From Enterobacter kobei (GTDB lineage: Bacteria; Pseudomonadota; Gammaproteobacteria; Enterobacterales; Enterobacteriaceae): 64,000 nucleotides of DNA. The stretch spans positions 3,720,001-3,784,000 of the forward strand of contig NZ_CP017181.1 of the NCBI RefSeq assembly GCF_001729765.1, read 5' to 3'. Each line of letters begins with the position of its first letter. The first letter of the stretch is position 1. The notes below the pieces were generated by a model, which was not told the DNA's origin, ran no database searches, and saw nothing but the letters and a program-made list of their open reading frames with translations. Position numbers and translations under genes: made by a program. This document shows, piece by piece, positions 8,310 through 17,910 of this stretch.

Positions 8310-8915
8310 TTACGCGCCGGCCGCCAGCAGCAGGTCGGCGATCGCGTGGTAGCCTTTTTCCCGCGCCAGCTCGAGCGGGGTTTTACCGTATTTATCGGTC
8401 ATGTGCGGGTTAGCGCCGTTATCCAGTAACAGCTTCACAATTTCCTGCTGTTTCTCGCCGCCGTCATTCAACACGATGGCCTCCAGCAGCGGCGTCCAGC
8501 CGACAAAGTTGGTGTGGTTGACGTTAATATCGGTTTTTGCCAACAGCTCGCGCACAATTTCAACGTGGCCTTTCTCACTGGCCGGGGTAATCCCCACGCC
8601 ACCGAAGCGCGTCAGGCGATCCAGGTCCGGATTTGCCGGAAGAACGATGCGCAGTAACGTTAAATCATTGGTCAGGCAGCTAATCAGGAAGGGGTTAAAA
8701 CAGGTCTGGTCCTGTTTATCAATATCCGCACCGGCTGCAATTAAAAATTCCACACAGGCATAATGCTTTTTCAGGCTGGCAATAATAATGGCGGTTCTTT
8801 TCTGGCGGTTGGTGGCGTTAATATCCACGCCTTTCTCCAGACAGGCTTTTAGCGCGTCGACGTTCCCCTCTTCTGCCGCCAGCAGAAATTCCGTCACCAG
8901 TGCAGTTGCAGACAT
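8310..8915 (-). CDS. ankyrin-repeat protein heading the fdrA operon
   Basis: A 201-residue soluble protein made almost wholly of ankyrin repeats (about five). Repeat cores include VDALKACLEKGVDINA, KRTAIIIASLKKHYACVEFL, GHVEIVRELLAKTDIN, GWTPLLEAIVLNDG and GKTPLELAREKGYHAIADLL. There is no signal peptide or membrane segment. It is the first gene of the minus-strand operon and diverges from the LysR gene across a 320-base spacer. Ankyrin repeats bind proteins, so a scaffold or adaptor role for the FdrA/YlbE enzyme is possible, but nothing in the sequence shows it. It may instead be an unrelated passenger. Confidence 0.85.
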   Translation of the reverse strand: MSATALVTEFLLAAEEGNVDALKACLEKGVDINATNRQKRTAIIIASLKKHYACVEFLIAAGADIDKQDQTCFNPFLISCLTNDLTLLRIVLPANPDLDRLTRFGGVGITPASEKGHVEIVRELLAKTDINVNHTNFVGWTPLLEAIVLNDGGEKQQEIVKLLLDNGANPHMTDKYGKTPLELAREKGYHAIADLLLAAGA

Positions 8916-9235
8916 ATTCAGACTCCCTATGTTTCATTTCTGATGACCTGAGAATAGCAACAGCCTGGTGATAAAAGAATCCGCTTAAAATTCATTCATC
9001 GACAGGCAATTCATTGTTGAGTTAAATTCAACGGTTCAGCTAAAACGTGCGTCTGTGCAACCTTTTTCTTATGTTTTACCGCTTTTTAGCGCCTCAGGCT
9101 GCATTATCCTTATGGCTGAAAAAGCCTTGTACCGCGCGGCCCTGAGCAAATAGTCAGAACTGTGACCGGCTTCAAATGTGATGTAACAGCGCTGTTAAAA
9201 TATGTTCAAAACTGATGGCAACCAGGAGCCGTAAT
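8916..9235. other. divergent control region between the ankyrin-fdrA operon and the LysR gene
   Basis: A 320-base gene-free spacer that must carry promoters in both directions. The clearest structure is the palindrome at 9016-9032. The rest is moderately AT-rich, and I could not assign sigma-70 promoters with confidence. Confidence 0.6.
9016..9032. promoter_or_regulatory. candidate LysR-type operator
   Basis: GTTGAGTTAAATTCAAC is a 17-base dyad in which seven of eight base pairs match (arms GTTGA and TCAAC). It has the T-rich/A-rich arm design of LysR-family sites and lies midway in the divergent spacer, about 100 bases from the ankyrin start and about 200 from the LysR start. Binding is inferred. 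Confidence 0.5.
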
Positions 9236-10165
9236 ATGAATTCCATCTTTACCGAAGAGAACCTGCTGGCCTTCACCACTGCGGCACGTTTTAGCAGTTT
9301 CAGCAAAGCCGCCGCCGAGCTGGGCGTGACCACCTCGGCCATCAGTTACACCATTAAACGCATGGAGACCGGGCTGGACGTGGTGCTGTTTGTGCGTAAC
9401 ACGCGCAGCATTGAGCTGACCGAATCTGGCTTTTACTTTTACCGCAAGGCAACCGACCTGCTGAACGACTTTCACGCCATCAAGCGCGGAATTGATACCA
9501 TTTCGCAGGGCATTGAGGCGCGGGTGCGTATCTGTATCAATCAGCTTTTGTATACTCCACGCCATACTGCACGCCTGCTGCAGGTGCTGAAAAAGCAGTT
9601 TCCCACCTGCCAGATCACAGTGACCACCGAGGTGTATAACGGCGTATGGGATTCCATCATCAACAACCAGGCCAATATCGCGATTGGTGCGCCGGACACC
9701 CTGCTCGACGGCGGCGGCATTGATTACACCGAGATTGGCGCCATCCGCTGGGTATTTGCTATCGCACCGGAACATCCGCTGGCCTTTGTCCCCGAGCCGA
9801 TTGCGGAGAGCCAGCTGCGGCTATATCCCAACATCATGGTGGAAGATACCGCGCACACCATTAATAAGAAGGTCGGCTGGCTGCTGCACGGGCAGGAGGC
9901 GATTCTGGTGCCGGATTTCAACACTAAGTGCCAGTGTCAGATTCTGGGAGAAGGGATTGGCTTTTTGCCGGAATACATGGCCCGCGAGGCGGTAGAAGAC
10001 GGGCTACTGGTCACCCGACGCATCAACAATCCGCGTCAGGATTCCCGCATGCTGCTTGCCACACAACATGCGGCGACCGGCCAGGTCACTCGCTGGATCA
10101 AACAACAGTTTGGTCCAGCGGGCGTGCTGACGAACATCTATAGCGATTTACTCTGGCGGGCTTAG
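9236..10165 (+). CDS. LysR-family transcriptional regulator of the fdrA-like operon
   Basis: A 309-residue regulator with an N-terminal winged helix-turn-helix (FTTAARFSSFSKAAAELGVTTSAISYTIKRME, about residues 12-43) and a C-terminal periplasmic-binding-protein-like effector domain. The ATG at 9236 is chosen because AGGAG lies just upstream; an ATG seven codons earlier lacks one. It diverges from the ankyrin-fdrA-ylbE-permease-carbamate kinase-amidohydrolase operon, the normal arrangement for a LysR activator of a catabolic operon. The inducer is probably the pathway substrate or an intermediate. The 3' end overlaps yqaE by four bases, convergently, marking the right border of the accessory region. 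Confidence 0.9.
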   Translation: MNSIFTEENLLAFTTAARFSSFSKAAAELGVTTSAISYTIKRMETGLDVVLFVRNTRSIELTESGFYFYRKATDLLNDFHAIKRGIDTISQGIEARVRICINQLLYTPRHTARLLQVLKKQFPTCQITVTTEVYNGVWDSIINNQANIAIGAPDTLLDGGGIDYTEIGAIRWVFAIAPEHPLAFVPEPIAESQLRLYPNIMVEDTAHTINKKVGWLLHGQEAILVPDFNTKCQCQILGEGIGFLPEYMAREAVEDGLLVTRRINNPRQDSRMLLATQHAATGQVTRWIKQQFGPAGVLTNIYSDLLWRA

Positions 10166-10320
10166 CTTTTGGTTTGAACCCAAAACGCGTGGATAAGACC
10201 GGGAATGTAACCCAGCAAGGTCAAAAGAATATTCAGGATAAACGCCCAGCCAAACCCCTTACCGAGCAGCACGCCCAGCGGAGGAAGAATAATCGTAAAG
10301 ACAATACGCCAAAAACCCAT
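10162..10320 (-). CDS. yqaE: YqaE, Pmp3-family small membrane protein
   Basis: A 52-residue protein that starts MGFWRIVFTIILPPLGVLLG and ends IPGLIHAFWVQTKS. It has two membrane segments joined by a short loop with GKGFGWAFILN, the signature of the Pmp3/UPF0057 proteolipid family. In yeast and bacteria these affect membrane potential and stress tolerance; the E. coli homologue is stress-induced. It lies next to ygaV as in E. coli and converges with the LysR gene. The start at 10320 gives the family's usual length. Confidence 0.9.
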   Translation of the reverse strand: MGFWRIVFTIILPPLGVLLGKGFGWAFILNILLTLLGYIPGLIHAFWVQTKS

Positions 10321-10498
10321 AAGCACTCCGTACAAGCTAACCAGTTGAAAATAAATAAGAGTATGACTCTAAGCGTAGCCAGTTTATCGGCTTCTGCCAT
10401 CCAGACCCGTCCCATTTACCCTCTTTTACGCTTTTGGCAGTGGTGTAACGCACCGGAATAGTTTAGTATTTACTTAATTAAGGAAACACTAAACTAAT

Positions 10499-10798
10499 AT
10501 GACTGAACTTGAACAACTCCAGGCCAGCGCTGAGCAGGCCGCCGCCCTGTTGAAAGCGATGAGTAATCCACGTCGGCTGCTGATCCTCTGCACATTATGC
10601 GGAGCTCCCGGCACCCGTGCGGGCGACCTGGCGCGTGCCACCGGGCTGAGTCCTTCCGCCACGTCGCAGCATCTGGCGCGTATGCGTGAGGAAGGGCTTA
10701 TCGACAGCACCCGTGAGGCGCAGCGCATTCTTTATTTCATTAAAAACGATGCGGTGCTTCAGCTCATCAGCACCCTGAAAACCCTTTATTGTCCGTAA
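10499..10798 (+). CDS. ygaV: YgaV, ArsR-type repressor
   Basis: A 99-residue winged-helix protein of the ArsR/SmtB class, the same length as E. coli YgaV. The DNA-reading helix is around LSPSATSQHLARMREEGLI (residues 50-68). YgaV represses its own operon with ygaP and has been linked to sulfide and tributyltin responses. The downstream ygaP start is nine bases away, behind TAAGGAG, so the two are co-transcribed. Cysteines lie in LCTLCGAPG and at the C-terminus (LYCP), the kind of positions used for sulfur or thiol sensing. Confidence 0.93.
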   Translation: MTELEQLQASAEQAAALLKAMSNPRRLLILCTLCGAPGTRAGDLARATGLSPSATSQHLARMREEGLIDSTREAQRILYFIKNDAVLQLISTLKTLYCP

Positions 10799-10807
10799 GG
10801 AGTCGCC

Positions 10808-11329
10808 ATGTCACTTCCGCTGATTACACCGCAACAGGCCAAAGCCCGCGTAGCCGAGGGCGCCAGACTCATAGATATTCGTGATACCGACGAATATGCC
10901 CGCGAGCATATTTCCGGGGCAGAGTCAGTACCGCTAGCCACCTTACCCGGCGGACTTAACGCTCGGGCGGGTGAAATAGTGCTTTTTCACTGTCAGTCCG
11001 GTGCCAGGACGTCCGGGAATGCTGACCGCCTGGCCCAGGCGGCGTCACCCGCTCAGGCATTTGTGGTCGAGGGGGGCATTCAGGGCTGGAAGCAGGCCGG
11101 GCTGCTGACCGTTGAAGATAAATCCCAGCCTCTCCCGCTGATGCGTCAGGTGCAAATCGCGGCCGGGCTGTTGATTCTCTGCGGCGTGGTGCTGGGCTAT
11201 AGCGTCTCCAGCGGCTTTTTCCTGCTCAGCGGTTTTGTGGGCGCCGGGCTGCTGTTCGCTGGTGTAACGGGATTTTGCGGTATGGCGAGACTGCTCAAGG
11301 TGATGCCATGGAACCGGCGTACCTCATAA
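10808..11329 (+). CDS. ygaP: YgaP, membrane-anchored rhodanese
   Basis: A 173-residue sulfurtransferase. Residues 1-105 form a single rhodanese domain with the active-site loop [10 protein letters not shown] (catalytic cysteine near residue 62). From about residue 115, two hydrophobic segments ([17 protein letters not shown] and a second around [17 protein letters not shown]) anchor it to the inner membrane with the catalytic domain in the cytoplasm. Family members move sulfane sulfur from thiosulfate to acceptors. It follows ygaV with an AAGGAG ribosome site, as in E. coli. Confidence 0.94.
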   Translation: MSLPLITPQQAKARVAEGARLIDIRDTDEYAREHISGAESVPLATLPGGLNARAGEIVLFHCQSGARTSGNADRLAQAASPAQAFVVEGGIQGWKQAGLLTVEDKSQPLPLMRQVQIAAGLLILCGVVLGYSVSSGFFLLSGFVGAGLLFAGVTGFCGMARLLKVMPWNRRTS

Positions 11330-11408
11330 GCAGTAATCTGTGAAAGTCACTGTACCCGGCGTCATACGTGGGCTAAGGTGAAGATCGCTTAAACGATGAG
11401 GAGGTAAT

Positions 11409-11588
11409 ATGTTTTCTGTCGGTGATTATGTGCAACCGCGTAAAGGCGGCCCGAAGCTGAAAGTGCTCGAAGTGAATGGTGAAAGCGTTGTGGCGGTTCA
11501 GGCCAGTAATGAACAAGGCGAAAAATATACCCTGAAAGCGGCCGATCTGGCGCCGTATAGTGAAGAAGGTGATTTTGGCGTCTGCTGA
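11409..11588 (+). CDS. small YodC-like (DUF2158) protein
   Basis: A 59-residue ORF starting MFSVGDYVQPRKGGPKLKVL and ending EEGDFGVC. An excellent AGGAGG ribosome site lies four bases before the ATG. The opening VGDYVxxRKGGPKLxV pattern resembles YodC/DUF2158 small proteins, which have a compact beta fold of unknown role. It stands alone between ygaP and stpA, where E. coli K-12 has no gene. The 79-base gap after ygaP leaves room for its own promoter. Confidence 0.8.
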   Translation: MFSVGDYVQPRKGGPKLKVLEVNGESVVAVQASNEQGEKYTLKAADLAPYSEEGDFGVC

Positions 11589-11626
11589 ACAGACAACCGG
11601 GCGGCGATTACCGCCCGGCTCACGCA

Positions 11627-12031
11627 TTAGATCAGAAAATCATCCAGCGATTTACCCTCTGCCAGCGCGCTGGCAATAGGCTTCGGCGTGCGGCCCTGGC
11701 CGGTCCACGTTTTCTCTTCACCGTTCTGATCAATAAAGCGATATTTCGCTTCACGCGGTTTACGCTTTTTAGTCGGTTTACCCGTCTGCGCCAGCTCGGA
11801 ACCCAGCAGATCGGTCGGTGAAATACCATCGGCTTTCATCAGCTCCAGCAGGGCATTAATTTTCTCCTGCTGCTCAGCACGCTGCTGCTCTAATTCCGCC
11901 AGCTCACTGCGTTTCTCTTCAGTAACGACCCTGACCTTTTCCAGCATTTCCTCAAGAACGTCCAGGGATAATTCACGCGCCATCGCACGCAGGGTTCGGA
12001 TATTATTAAGATTCTGTAACGTCAAAGACAT
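11627..12031 (-). CDS. stpA: StpA, H-NS paralogue nucleoid protein
   Basis: A 134-residue protein, the exact E. coli StpA length. The N-terminal coiled coil that drives dimerisation and hetero-oligomer formation with H-NS runs from about residue 10 to 65. The DNA-binding domain ends TWTGQGRTPKPIASALAEGK, with the QGR hook that enters AT-rich minor grooves. The start MSLTLQNLNNIRTLRAM at 12031 matches the family start; an upstream in-frame ATG would add fourteen unlikely residues. StpA also acts as an RNA chaperone. It is a single gene, divergent from alaE across a long AT-rich spacer. Confidence 0.93.
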   Translation of the reverse strand: MSLTLQNLNNIRTLRAMARELSLDVLEEMLEKVRVVTEEKRSELAELEQQRAEQQEKINALLELMKADGISPTDLLGSELAQTGKPTKKRKPREAKYRFIDQNGEEKTWTGQGRTPKPIASALAEGKSLDDFLI

Positions 12032-12526
12032 ATTATTTGAAAACCTTTTCTTTGGGGTAAATAGATAAATCACCCACAGAATAATTCATTTTGGCCAGAA
12101 TATCTACCCAAGGGTCCGCAGGGGCATCAGTGTAAATATATTTAAATATTAACGTTAATAATAATGCAGGATGCCGGCGAGCCTGGTGCGAATCTAATCA
12201 CCACATCAATATAAACGGTCAACTTTAATTCAAATTACAGCATACTGCGCCGCCATCCAGACAAGGATGACTCACCCTGGCCACCTAGAAAATCAAGTCT
12301 TTGTTTTTTATGAAAAAGCACCTTAGCAAGACAGATTATAACGAGCAGAACAAAAAACACTCAATTTTAGAGAATTTTGTGGACAAAAGGCGATTAAATA
12401 AAAATTAATCACTAGTTGTTAGTTCAAACACAGAGAGATACGCTATACACGCCAAACAAAGCAACCTAAAGCACTAATCGCCGAAGGGAAATCGTTTCCA
12501 CTGTGTTTTTCTCAAGGAGTTCAGAC
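12032..12526. other. AT-rich spacer between stpA and alaE
   Basis: About 495 bases without a convincing gene. It is clearly richer in A and T than the flanking genes and full of A and T runs (for example around 12130-12165 and 12390-12420), as expected of a region bound by H-NS and StpA. It must contain the stpA and alaE promoters. I saw no RNA gene or strong hairpin. Confidence 0.6.
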
Positions 12527-12976
12527 ATGTTCTCGCCGCAATCTCGCCTGCGCCATGCTGTGGCGGATACTTTTGCGATGGTTGTTTACTGTTCCGTCGT
12601 GAACATGCTGATTGAAATATTCCTCTCAGGAATGACCTTTGAGCAGTCACTTTCTTCGCGTCTGGTGGCTATCCCGGTCAACATTATTATCGCATGGCCA
12701 TACGGGTTATACCGCGATGCGGTCATGCGTTTCGCTCGTCGTATCAGCCCCGCAGGCTGGGTAAAAAACCTGGCGGACGTGCTGGCTTATGTGACGTTCC
12801 AGTCTCCGGTATATGTGGCTATTCTGTTAACCGTGGGCGCAGACTGGCACCAGATCGTCGCGGCGGTCAGTTCGAATATCGTTATTTCGATGTTGATGGG
12901 CGCCGTATACGGCTATTTCCTCGACTACTGCCGCCGTCTGTTCAAAGTCAGTCAGTACAGCCAGGCGAAAGCGTGA
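12527..12976 (+). CDS. alaE: AlaE, L-alanine exporter
   Basis: A 149-residue inner-membrane protein, identical in length to E. coli AlaE (YgaW), with four hydrophobic segments. It keeps the family core [32 protein letters not shown] and [16 protein letters not shown]. AlaE exports L-alanine and protects against toxic build-up from alanyl peptides; in E. coli it is induced through Lrp. The ATG at 12527 has AAGGAG nine bases upstream, favoured over an in-frame start eight codons earlier. It is a single gene in the E. coli location. Confidence 0.94.
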   Translation: MFSPQSRLRHAVADTFAMVVYCSVVNMLIEIFLSGMTFEQSLSSRLVAIPVNIIIAWPYGLYRDAVMRFARRISPAGWVKNLADVLAYVTFQSPVYVAILLTVGADWHQIVAAVSSNIVISMLMGAVYGYFLDYCRRLFKVSQYSQAKA

Positions 12977-13008
12977 TGTGAAGCGACTGGCGAATGCCAG
13001 TCGCCAGT

Positions 13009-13353
13009 TTACTGTACGTCGCCAAACAGTCCCTTCAGAAACCGCTCCAGCGCCGTGCGCGAACTGAAGCCATGCGGAATACCATAATGCTCATGCGTTT
13101 CTCCGCCTAAATAGAGCGGGAATTGCTGATAATGATCGCAGGTTTTAATATCCGAGGCAGGCTCAGCAAATGACAGACTTCTGTCTTTCAGCGTCGGGTG
13201 AATAATGAGAGCAGTACGTCCCATTCTGGCTTCACGATTAACATACACATAATTCTCACCGCGGCGATATCCATACGCTTTTGACGTCACCTCATCCATG
13301 GTGAATCCCTCTTTTTCAAGAACGCGTGCCACCTCGTCAGGTCGTAAATACAT
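13009..13353 (-). CDS. ygaC: YgaC, DUF2002 protein
   Basis: A 114-residue soluble protein matching E. coli YgaC (117 residues). Conserved blocks include [42 protein letters not shown] and the [11 protein letters not shown] end. Its E. coli homologue is Fur-controlled and of unknown function. It is transcribed convergently with alaE, 32 bases apart, and divergently from ygaM. No catalytic motif is visible. Confidence 0.92.
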   Translation of the reverse strand: MYLRPDEVARVLEKEGFTMDEVTSKAYGYRRGENYVYVNREARMGRTALIIHPTLKDRSLSFAEPASDIKTCDHYQQFPLYLGGETHEHYGIPHGFSSRTALERFLKGLFGDVQ

Positions 13354-13513
13354 ATCTTTTCCTCGTTATCTTTTCCTGCCCGGCAACCTTACAGTATTCA
13401 GCATTAGCAGGGCTTTCAGAATAGTCCATAAACTGCCGGATAACGCGTGACGCGCTTCAGATATTAAATTTCTGAACTAAACTGATCGGGAACGCAAATT
13501 TACGGAGGATCGT

Positions 13514-13840
13514 ATGTTTAACAGACCGAACCGAAACGATATTAACGACGACGCGCAGGATATTCGTAATGATGTCAGCCAATTAGCAGACACGCTGGAA
13601 GAGGTGCTGAAGTCCTGGGGATCAGACGCGAAGGACGAAGCGGATGCCGCAAAACGTAAGGCTCAGTCTCTGCTCCGTGAAACCCGCGCCAGAATGAACG
13701 GACGTTCACGCGCCACGCAGGCTGCCTGCGACATGGCAAGCTGTGCAACGACCTTCGTACGTGAAAAGCCACTGTGTACGCTGGGAACGGTCGCAGCGGT
13801 CGGCATCTTTGTCGGCGCCCTGCTCAGCCTGCGAAAATAA
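13514..13840 (+). CDS. ygaM: YgaM, DUF883 (ElaB/YqjD) membrane-anchored protein
   Basis: A 108-residue protein of the ElaB/YqjD/YgaM family. The N-terminal 75 residues are charged and helical, likely a coiled coil; the C-terminal GTVAAVGIFVGALLSLRK is a single membrane helix that anchors it. Members of this family bind stationary-phase ribosomes and tether them to the membrane. The ribosome site GGAGG lies close upstream. A rho-independent terminator follows at 13856. Confidence 0.93.
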   Translation: MFNRPNRNDINDDAQDIRNDVSQLADTLEEVLKSWGSDAKDEADAAKRKAQSLLRETRARMNGRSRATQAACDMASCATTFVREKPLCTLGTVAAVGIFVGALLSLRK

Positions 13841-13855
13841 GTGCGGCTTCTCATC

Positions 13856-13890
13856 AGCCCCGGTGGCCTCAGGCGCCGGGGCTTTTCTTT
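13856..13890 (+). terminator. ygaM terminator
   Basis: AGCCCCGG and CCGGGGCT form an eight-pair GC-rich stem followed at once by a T-rich run (TTTCTTT), a standard intrinsic terminator 16 bases after the ygaM stop. Confidence 0.85.
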
Positions 13891-13966
13891 GCCTTATCCT
13901 TTGAAAAACCCGTGCAGCCCGCACTGCCCCGCTGAGCTCATCACCAGGGCAACATCAATCTGATTT

Positions 13967-14012
13967 TCCCATATCTTGTATGGTTGAAACTTAAGATAAC
14001 TACATCTAGTAT
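13967..14012 (+). promoter_or_regulatory. tandem NrdR-like boxes before nrdHIEF
   Basis: Two similar sites, CCATATCTTGTATG (about 13969-13982) and ACTACATCTAGT (13999-14010), are spaced 31 bases apart (start to start of ATCTTGT and ATCTAGT), three helix turns. That is the standard layout for the repressor NrdR upstream of class Ib reductase operons. The nrdH start follows about 75 bases later. Binding is inferred from spacing and sequence. Confidence 0.7.
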
Positions 14013-14086
14013 TCCCTTTAGCAAGACACACACAACCTGACGCGATGACTCGCGCCGCTCTCTCATTTTAAATGGAAATACGAATC

Positions 14087-14326
14087 ATGAGCATTATTAT
14101 TTACACTCGTAACAATTGTGTTCAGTGCCATGCCACCAAACGGGCGATGGAAAGCCGTGGAATGGTTTTTGAGATGGTGAATATCGACCAGCAGCCTGAG
14201 GCCGCTGAGACCCTGCGGGCGCAGGGATTCCGTCAGCTCCCGGTGGTCATTGCCGGTGAAACCCGGTGGTCCGGCTTTCGCCCGGACATGATTAACCGTC
14301 TGAGCGCCCAGGCCGCCAGCGCATGA
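14087..14326 (+). CDS. nrdH: NrdH glutaredoxin-like electron donor
   Basis: A 79-residue thioredoxin-fold protein that supplies electrons to the NrdEF class Ib ribonucleotide reductase. The active site is CVQC (residues 10-13 from this start), and the conserved [12 protein letters not shown] lies near the C-terminus. It has a glutaredoxin-like sequence but behaves like thioredoxin, being reduced by thioredoxin reductase. The start MSIIIYTR at 14087 fits E. coli NrdH (81 residues); an in-frame ATG five codons earlier is also possible. The stop overlaps nrdI as ATGA. Confidence 0.94.
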   Translation: MSIIIYTRNNCVQCHATKRAMESRGMVFEMVNIDQQPEAAETLRAQGFRQLPVVIAGETRWSGFRPDMINRLSAQAASA

Positions 14327-14733
14327 GTGGGCTGGTCTACTTCTCCAGCAGCTCGGAAAACACGCTTCGCTTTATCGAGCGCGTCGGGCTGCCTGCGGTG
14401 CGTATTCCGCTTAATGAGCGGGAACGTATTCAGGTAGACGAACCTTACATTCTGGTGGTGCCCAGCTATGGCGGTGGCGGTACGGCAGGCGCCGTGCCTC
14501 GCCAGGTGATCCGCTTTCTTAACGATCCGCATAACCGCAGGCTTATCCGTGGCGTGATCGCGGCAGGCAATCGTAATTTCGGCGATGCCTTTGGCCGCGC
14601 CGGGGATGTCATCTCTCAAAAATGCGGCGTGCCGTATCTCTATCGCTTCGAACTGATGGGGACACAGCAGGACGTAGAAAATGTGCGAAAAGGAGTGAAC
14701 GAATTTTGGCAACGACAACCGCAGAACGGATAA
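14323..14733 (+). CDS. nrdI: NrdI flavodoxin-like activator
   Basis: A 136-residue flavodoxin-like protein that supplies the oxidant needed to build the Mn(III)2-tyrosyl radical cofactor of NrdF. It opens [19 protein letters not shown], the FMN phosphate loop, and has the glycine-rich loop [11 protein letters not shown] near residue 50. The length equals E. coli NrdI. It overlaps nrdH by four bases and nrdE by 28, so the operon is tightly coupled. Confidence 0.95.
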   Translation: MSGLVYFSSSSENTLRFIERVGLPAVRIPLNERERIQVDEPYILVVPSYGGGGTAGAVPRQVIRFLNDPHNRRLIRGVIAAGNRNFGDAFGRAGDVISQKCGVPYLYRFELMGTQQDVENVRKGVNEFWQRQPQNG

Positions 14734-16850
14734 TCCAGGCAACACCTGATTACCACGCATTAAACGCAATGCTTAACCTCTATGATCGGGAGGAGCGCAT
14801 TCAGTTTGGCAAAGATCATGAGGCGGTGGAGGCCTTTTTCGCCGCCCACGTCCGTCCAAACAGCGTCGTTTTTGGCAGCCAGCAGGAACGCCTCGACTTT
14901 CTGGTTAAAGAGGGCTATTACGAGGAGCGCGTGTTGACCCGCTACGACCGCGCCTTCGTGGCGAAGCTTTTCGAGCGCGCGCATGCGAGCGGTTTTCGTT
15001 TCCAGACCTTCCTCGGCGCGTGGAAGTATTACACCAGCTACACCCTGAAAACCTTCGACGGTAAACGCTACCTGGAGCATTTTGAAGATCGCGTCGTGAT
15101 GGTGGCGCTGACCCTTGCCCAGGGCGATGAAGCGTTGGCTGAACGGCTGATGGAGGAGATCCTCGCCGGGCGCTTCCAGCCCGCCACGCCAACGTTTCTC
15201 AACTGCGGTAAGGCCCAGCGCGGCGAGCTGGTCTCCTGCTTCCTGCTGCGCATCGAAGACAATATGGAGTCGATTGGCCGTGCGGTAAACTCGGCGCTTC
15301 AGCTTTCCAAACGCGGCGGCGGCGTGGCGTTTCTGCTCTCGAACCTGCGTGAAGCGGGCGCGCCGATCAAGCGCATTGAAAACCAGTCTTCCGGCGTGAT
15401 CCCGGTGATGAAGATGCTAGAAGATGCATTCTCCTACGCCAACCAGCTTGGCGCACGCCAGGGCGCCGGGGCGGTTTACCTGCACGCGCATCATCCCGAT
15501 ATTCTGCGTTTTCTGGATACCAAACGCGAAAATGCCGACGAAAAAATCCGTATCAAAACCCTGTCGCTGGGGGTGGTGATCCCGGATATCACCTTTAAAC
15601 TGGCAAAAGAGAATGCCGAGATGGCGCTCTTTTCGCCGTATGACGTTGAGCGTATTTACGGCAAACCCTTTGGCGACGTAGCCATCAGCGAGCGCTACGA
15701 GGAGCTGGTAGCCGACGAGCGCATCCGCAAAAAAACCATCAACGCCCGCGATTTCTTCCAGACGCTGGCAGAAATCCAGTTTGAGTCTGGCTATCCGTAC
15801 ATCATGTACGAGGATACGGTAAACCGCGCGAACCCGATTGCCGGACGCATCAACATGAGCAACCTGTGCTCGGAGATTTTGCAGGTCAACAGCGCGTCAA
15901 CATACGACGAGAACCTGGACTACGCGGCTATCGGCAAGGATATCTCCTGTAACCTCGGGTCGCTGAATATCGCCCACACCATGGATTCCCCTGACGTCGG
16001 CCGCACGGTGGAGACGGCCATTCGCGGACTGACGGCGGTATCGGACATGAGCCACATCCGCAGCGTGCCCTCCATTGAAGCGGGTAACGCCGCATCGCAC
16101 GCTATCGGCCTGGGGCAGATGAACCTTCACGGCTACCTGGCACGCGAAGGCATCGCCTACGGCAGTCCGGAAGGGCTGGATTTTACTAACCTCTATTTCT
16201 ATACCATCACCTGGCATGCGCTTCACACCTCAATGATGCTGGCGCGCGAGCGCAACCAGCGGTTCGCGGGATTTGAACAGTCGCGCTACGCCAGCGGGGA
16301 ATATTTTAACCAGTATCTTGAAGGCGAGTGGCAGCCGAAAACTGCAAAAGTGCGCGATCTCTTTGCCCGCGCGGGGATAACCCTGCCGACGCGCGAAATG
16401 TGGCAGCAGCTGCGTGATGAGGTGATGCGCCACGGTATCTATAACCAGAACCTCCAGGCCGTGCCGCCGACCGGGTCTATCTCGTATATCAACCATGCCA
16501 CGTCGAGCATTCATCCGATTGTGTCGAAAATTGAAATTCGCAAGGAAGGCAAGACCGGACGCGTTTACTACCCTGCCCCGTTTATGACCAACGACAACCT
16601 GGCGCTGTATCAGGATGCGTATGAAATCGGCCCGGAAAAAATCATCGATACCTACGCCGAAGCGACAAAACACGTGGATCAGGGGCTGTCGCTGACGCTC
16701 TTCTTCCCGGATACCGCCACCACGCGGGATATCAACAAAGCGCAGATCTACGCCTGGAAGAAAGGCATCAAAACGCTTTACTACATTCGCCTGCGCCAGC
16801 TTGCGCTGGAAGGCACCGAAATCGAAGGCTGCGTGTCCTGCGCGCTGTAA
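14706..16850 (+). CDS. nrdE: NrdE, class Ib ribonucleotide reductase large subunit
   Basis: 714 residues, the same as E. coli NrdE when started at TTG 14706 (MATTTAER). That start lies inside the end of nrdI, with AAAGGAG about ten bases upstream. NrdE reduces ribonucleoside diphosphates to deoxyribonucleotides using the radical carried by NrdF. Visible motifs are [14 protein letters not shown] with one active-site cysteine, the NLCSEI region, and the C-terminal EGCVSCAL with the swinging CxxC pair re-reduced by NrdH. As in other class Ib enzymes it lacks the N-terminal ATP cone of class Ia. Confidence 0.95.
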   Translation: MATTTAERIIQATPDYHALNAMLNLYDREERIQFGKDHEAVEAFFAAHVRPNSVVFGSQQERLDFLVKEGYYEERVLTRYDRAFVAKLFERAHASGFRFQTFLGAWKYYTSYTLKTFDGKRYLEHFEDRVVMVALTLAQGDEALAERLMEEILAGRFQPATPTFLNCGKAQRGELVSCFLLRIEDNMESIGRAVNSALQLSKRGGGVAFLLSNLREAGAPIKRIENQSSGVIPVMKMLEDAFSYANQLGARQGAGAVYLHAHHPDILRFLDTKRENADEKIRIKTLSLGVVIPDITFKLAKENAEMALFSPYDVERIYGKPFGDVAISERYEELVADERIRKKTINARDFFQTLAEIQFESGYPYIMYEDTVNRANPIAGRINMSNLCSEILQVNSASTYDENLDYAAIGKDISCNLGSLNIAHTMDSPDVGRTVETAIRGLTAVSDMSHIRSVPSIEAGNAASHAIGLGQMNLHGYLAREGIAYGSPEGLDFTNLYFYTITWHALHTSMMLARERNQRFAGFEQSRYASGEYFNQYLEGEWQPKTAKVRDLFARAGITLPTREMWQQLRDEVMRHGIYNQNLQAVPPTGSISYINHATSSIHPIVSKIEIRKEGKTGRVYYPAPFMTNDNLALYQDAYEIGPEKIIDTYAEATKHVDQGLSLTLFFPDTATTRDINKAQIYAWKKGIKTLYYIRLRQLALEGTEIEGCVSCAL

Positions 16851-17819
<969 letters not shown>

Positions 17820-17910
17820 TGAGTGAATTAACGTTCATTAATTAAATATAAATCCCTTTATTTCTACCAAAATATTTCCCTGGGAACTACACTGTAATTC
17901 CTCTGTCATA

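Noticed and set aside
9206..9775. 189-codon ORF antisense to the LysR gene
   Set aside because: Shadow; the LysR helix-turn-helix frame is clear on the other strand.
10233..10415. 60-codon minus-strand ORF overlapping yqaE
   Set aside because: It is another frame of the real 52-residue YqaE gene at 10162-10320 and has no family match.
12032..12526. Possible small RNA in the stpA-alaE spacer
   Set aside because: No hairpin with T run and no promoter pair could be seen; AT richness alone is not evidence.
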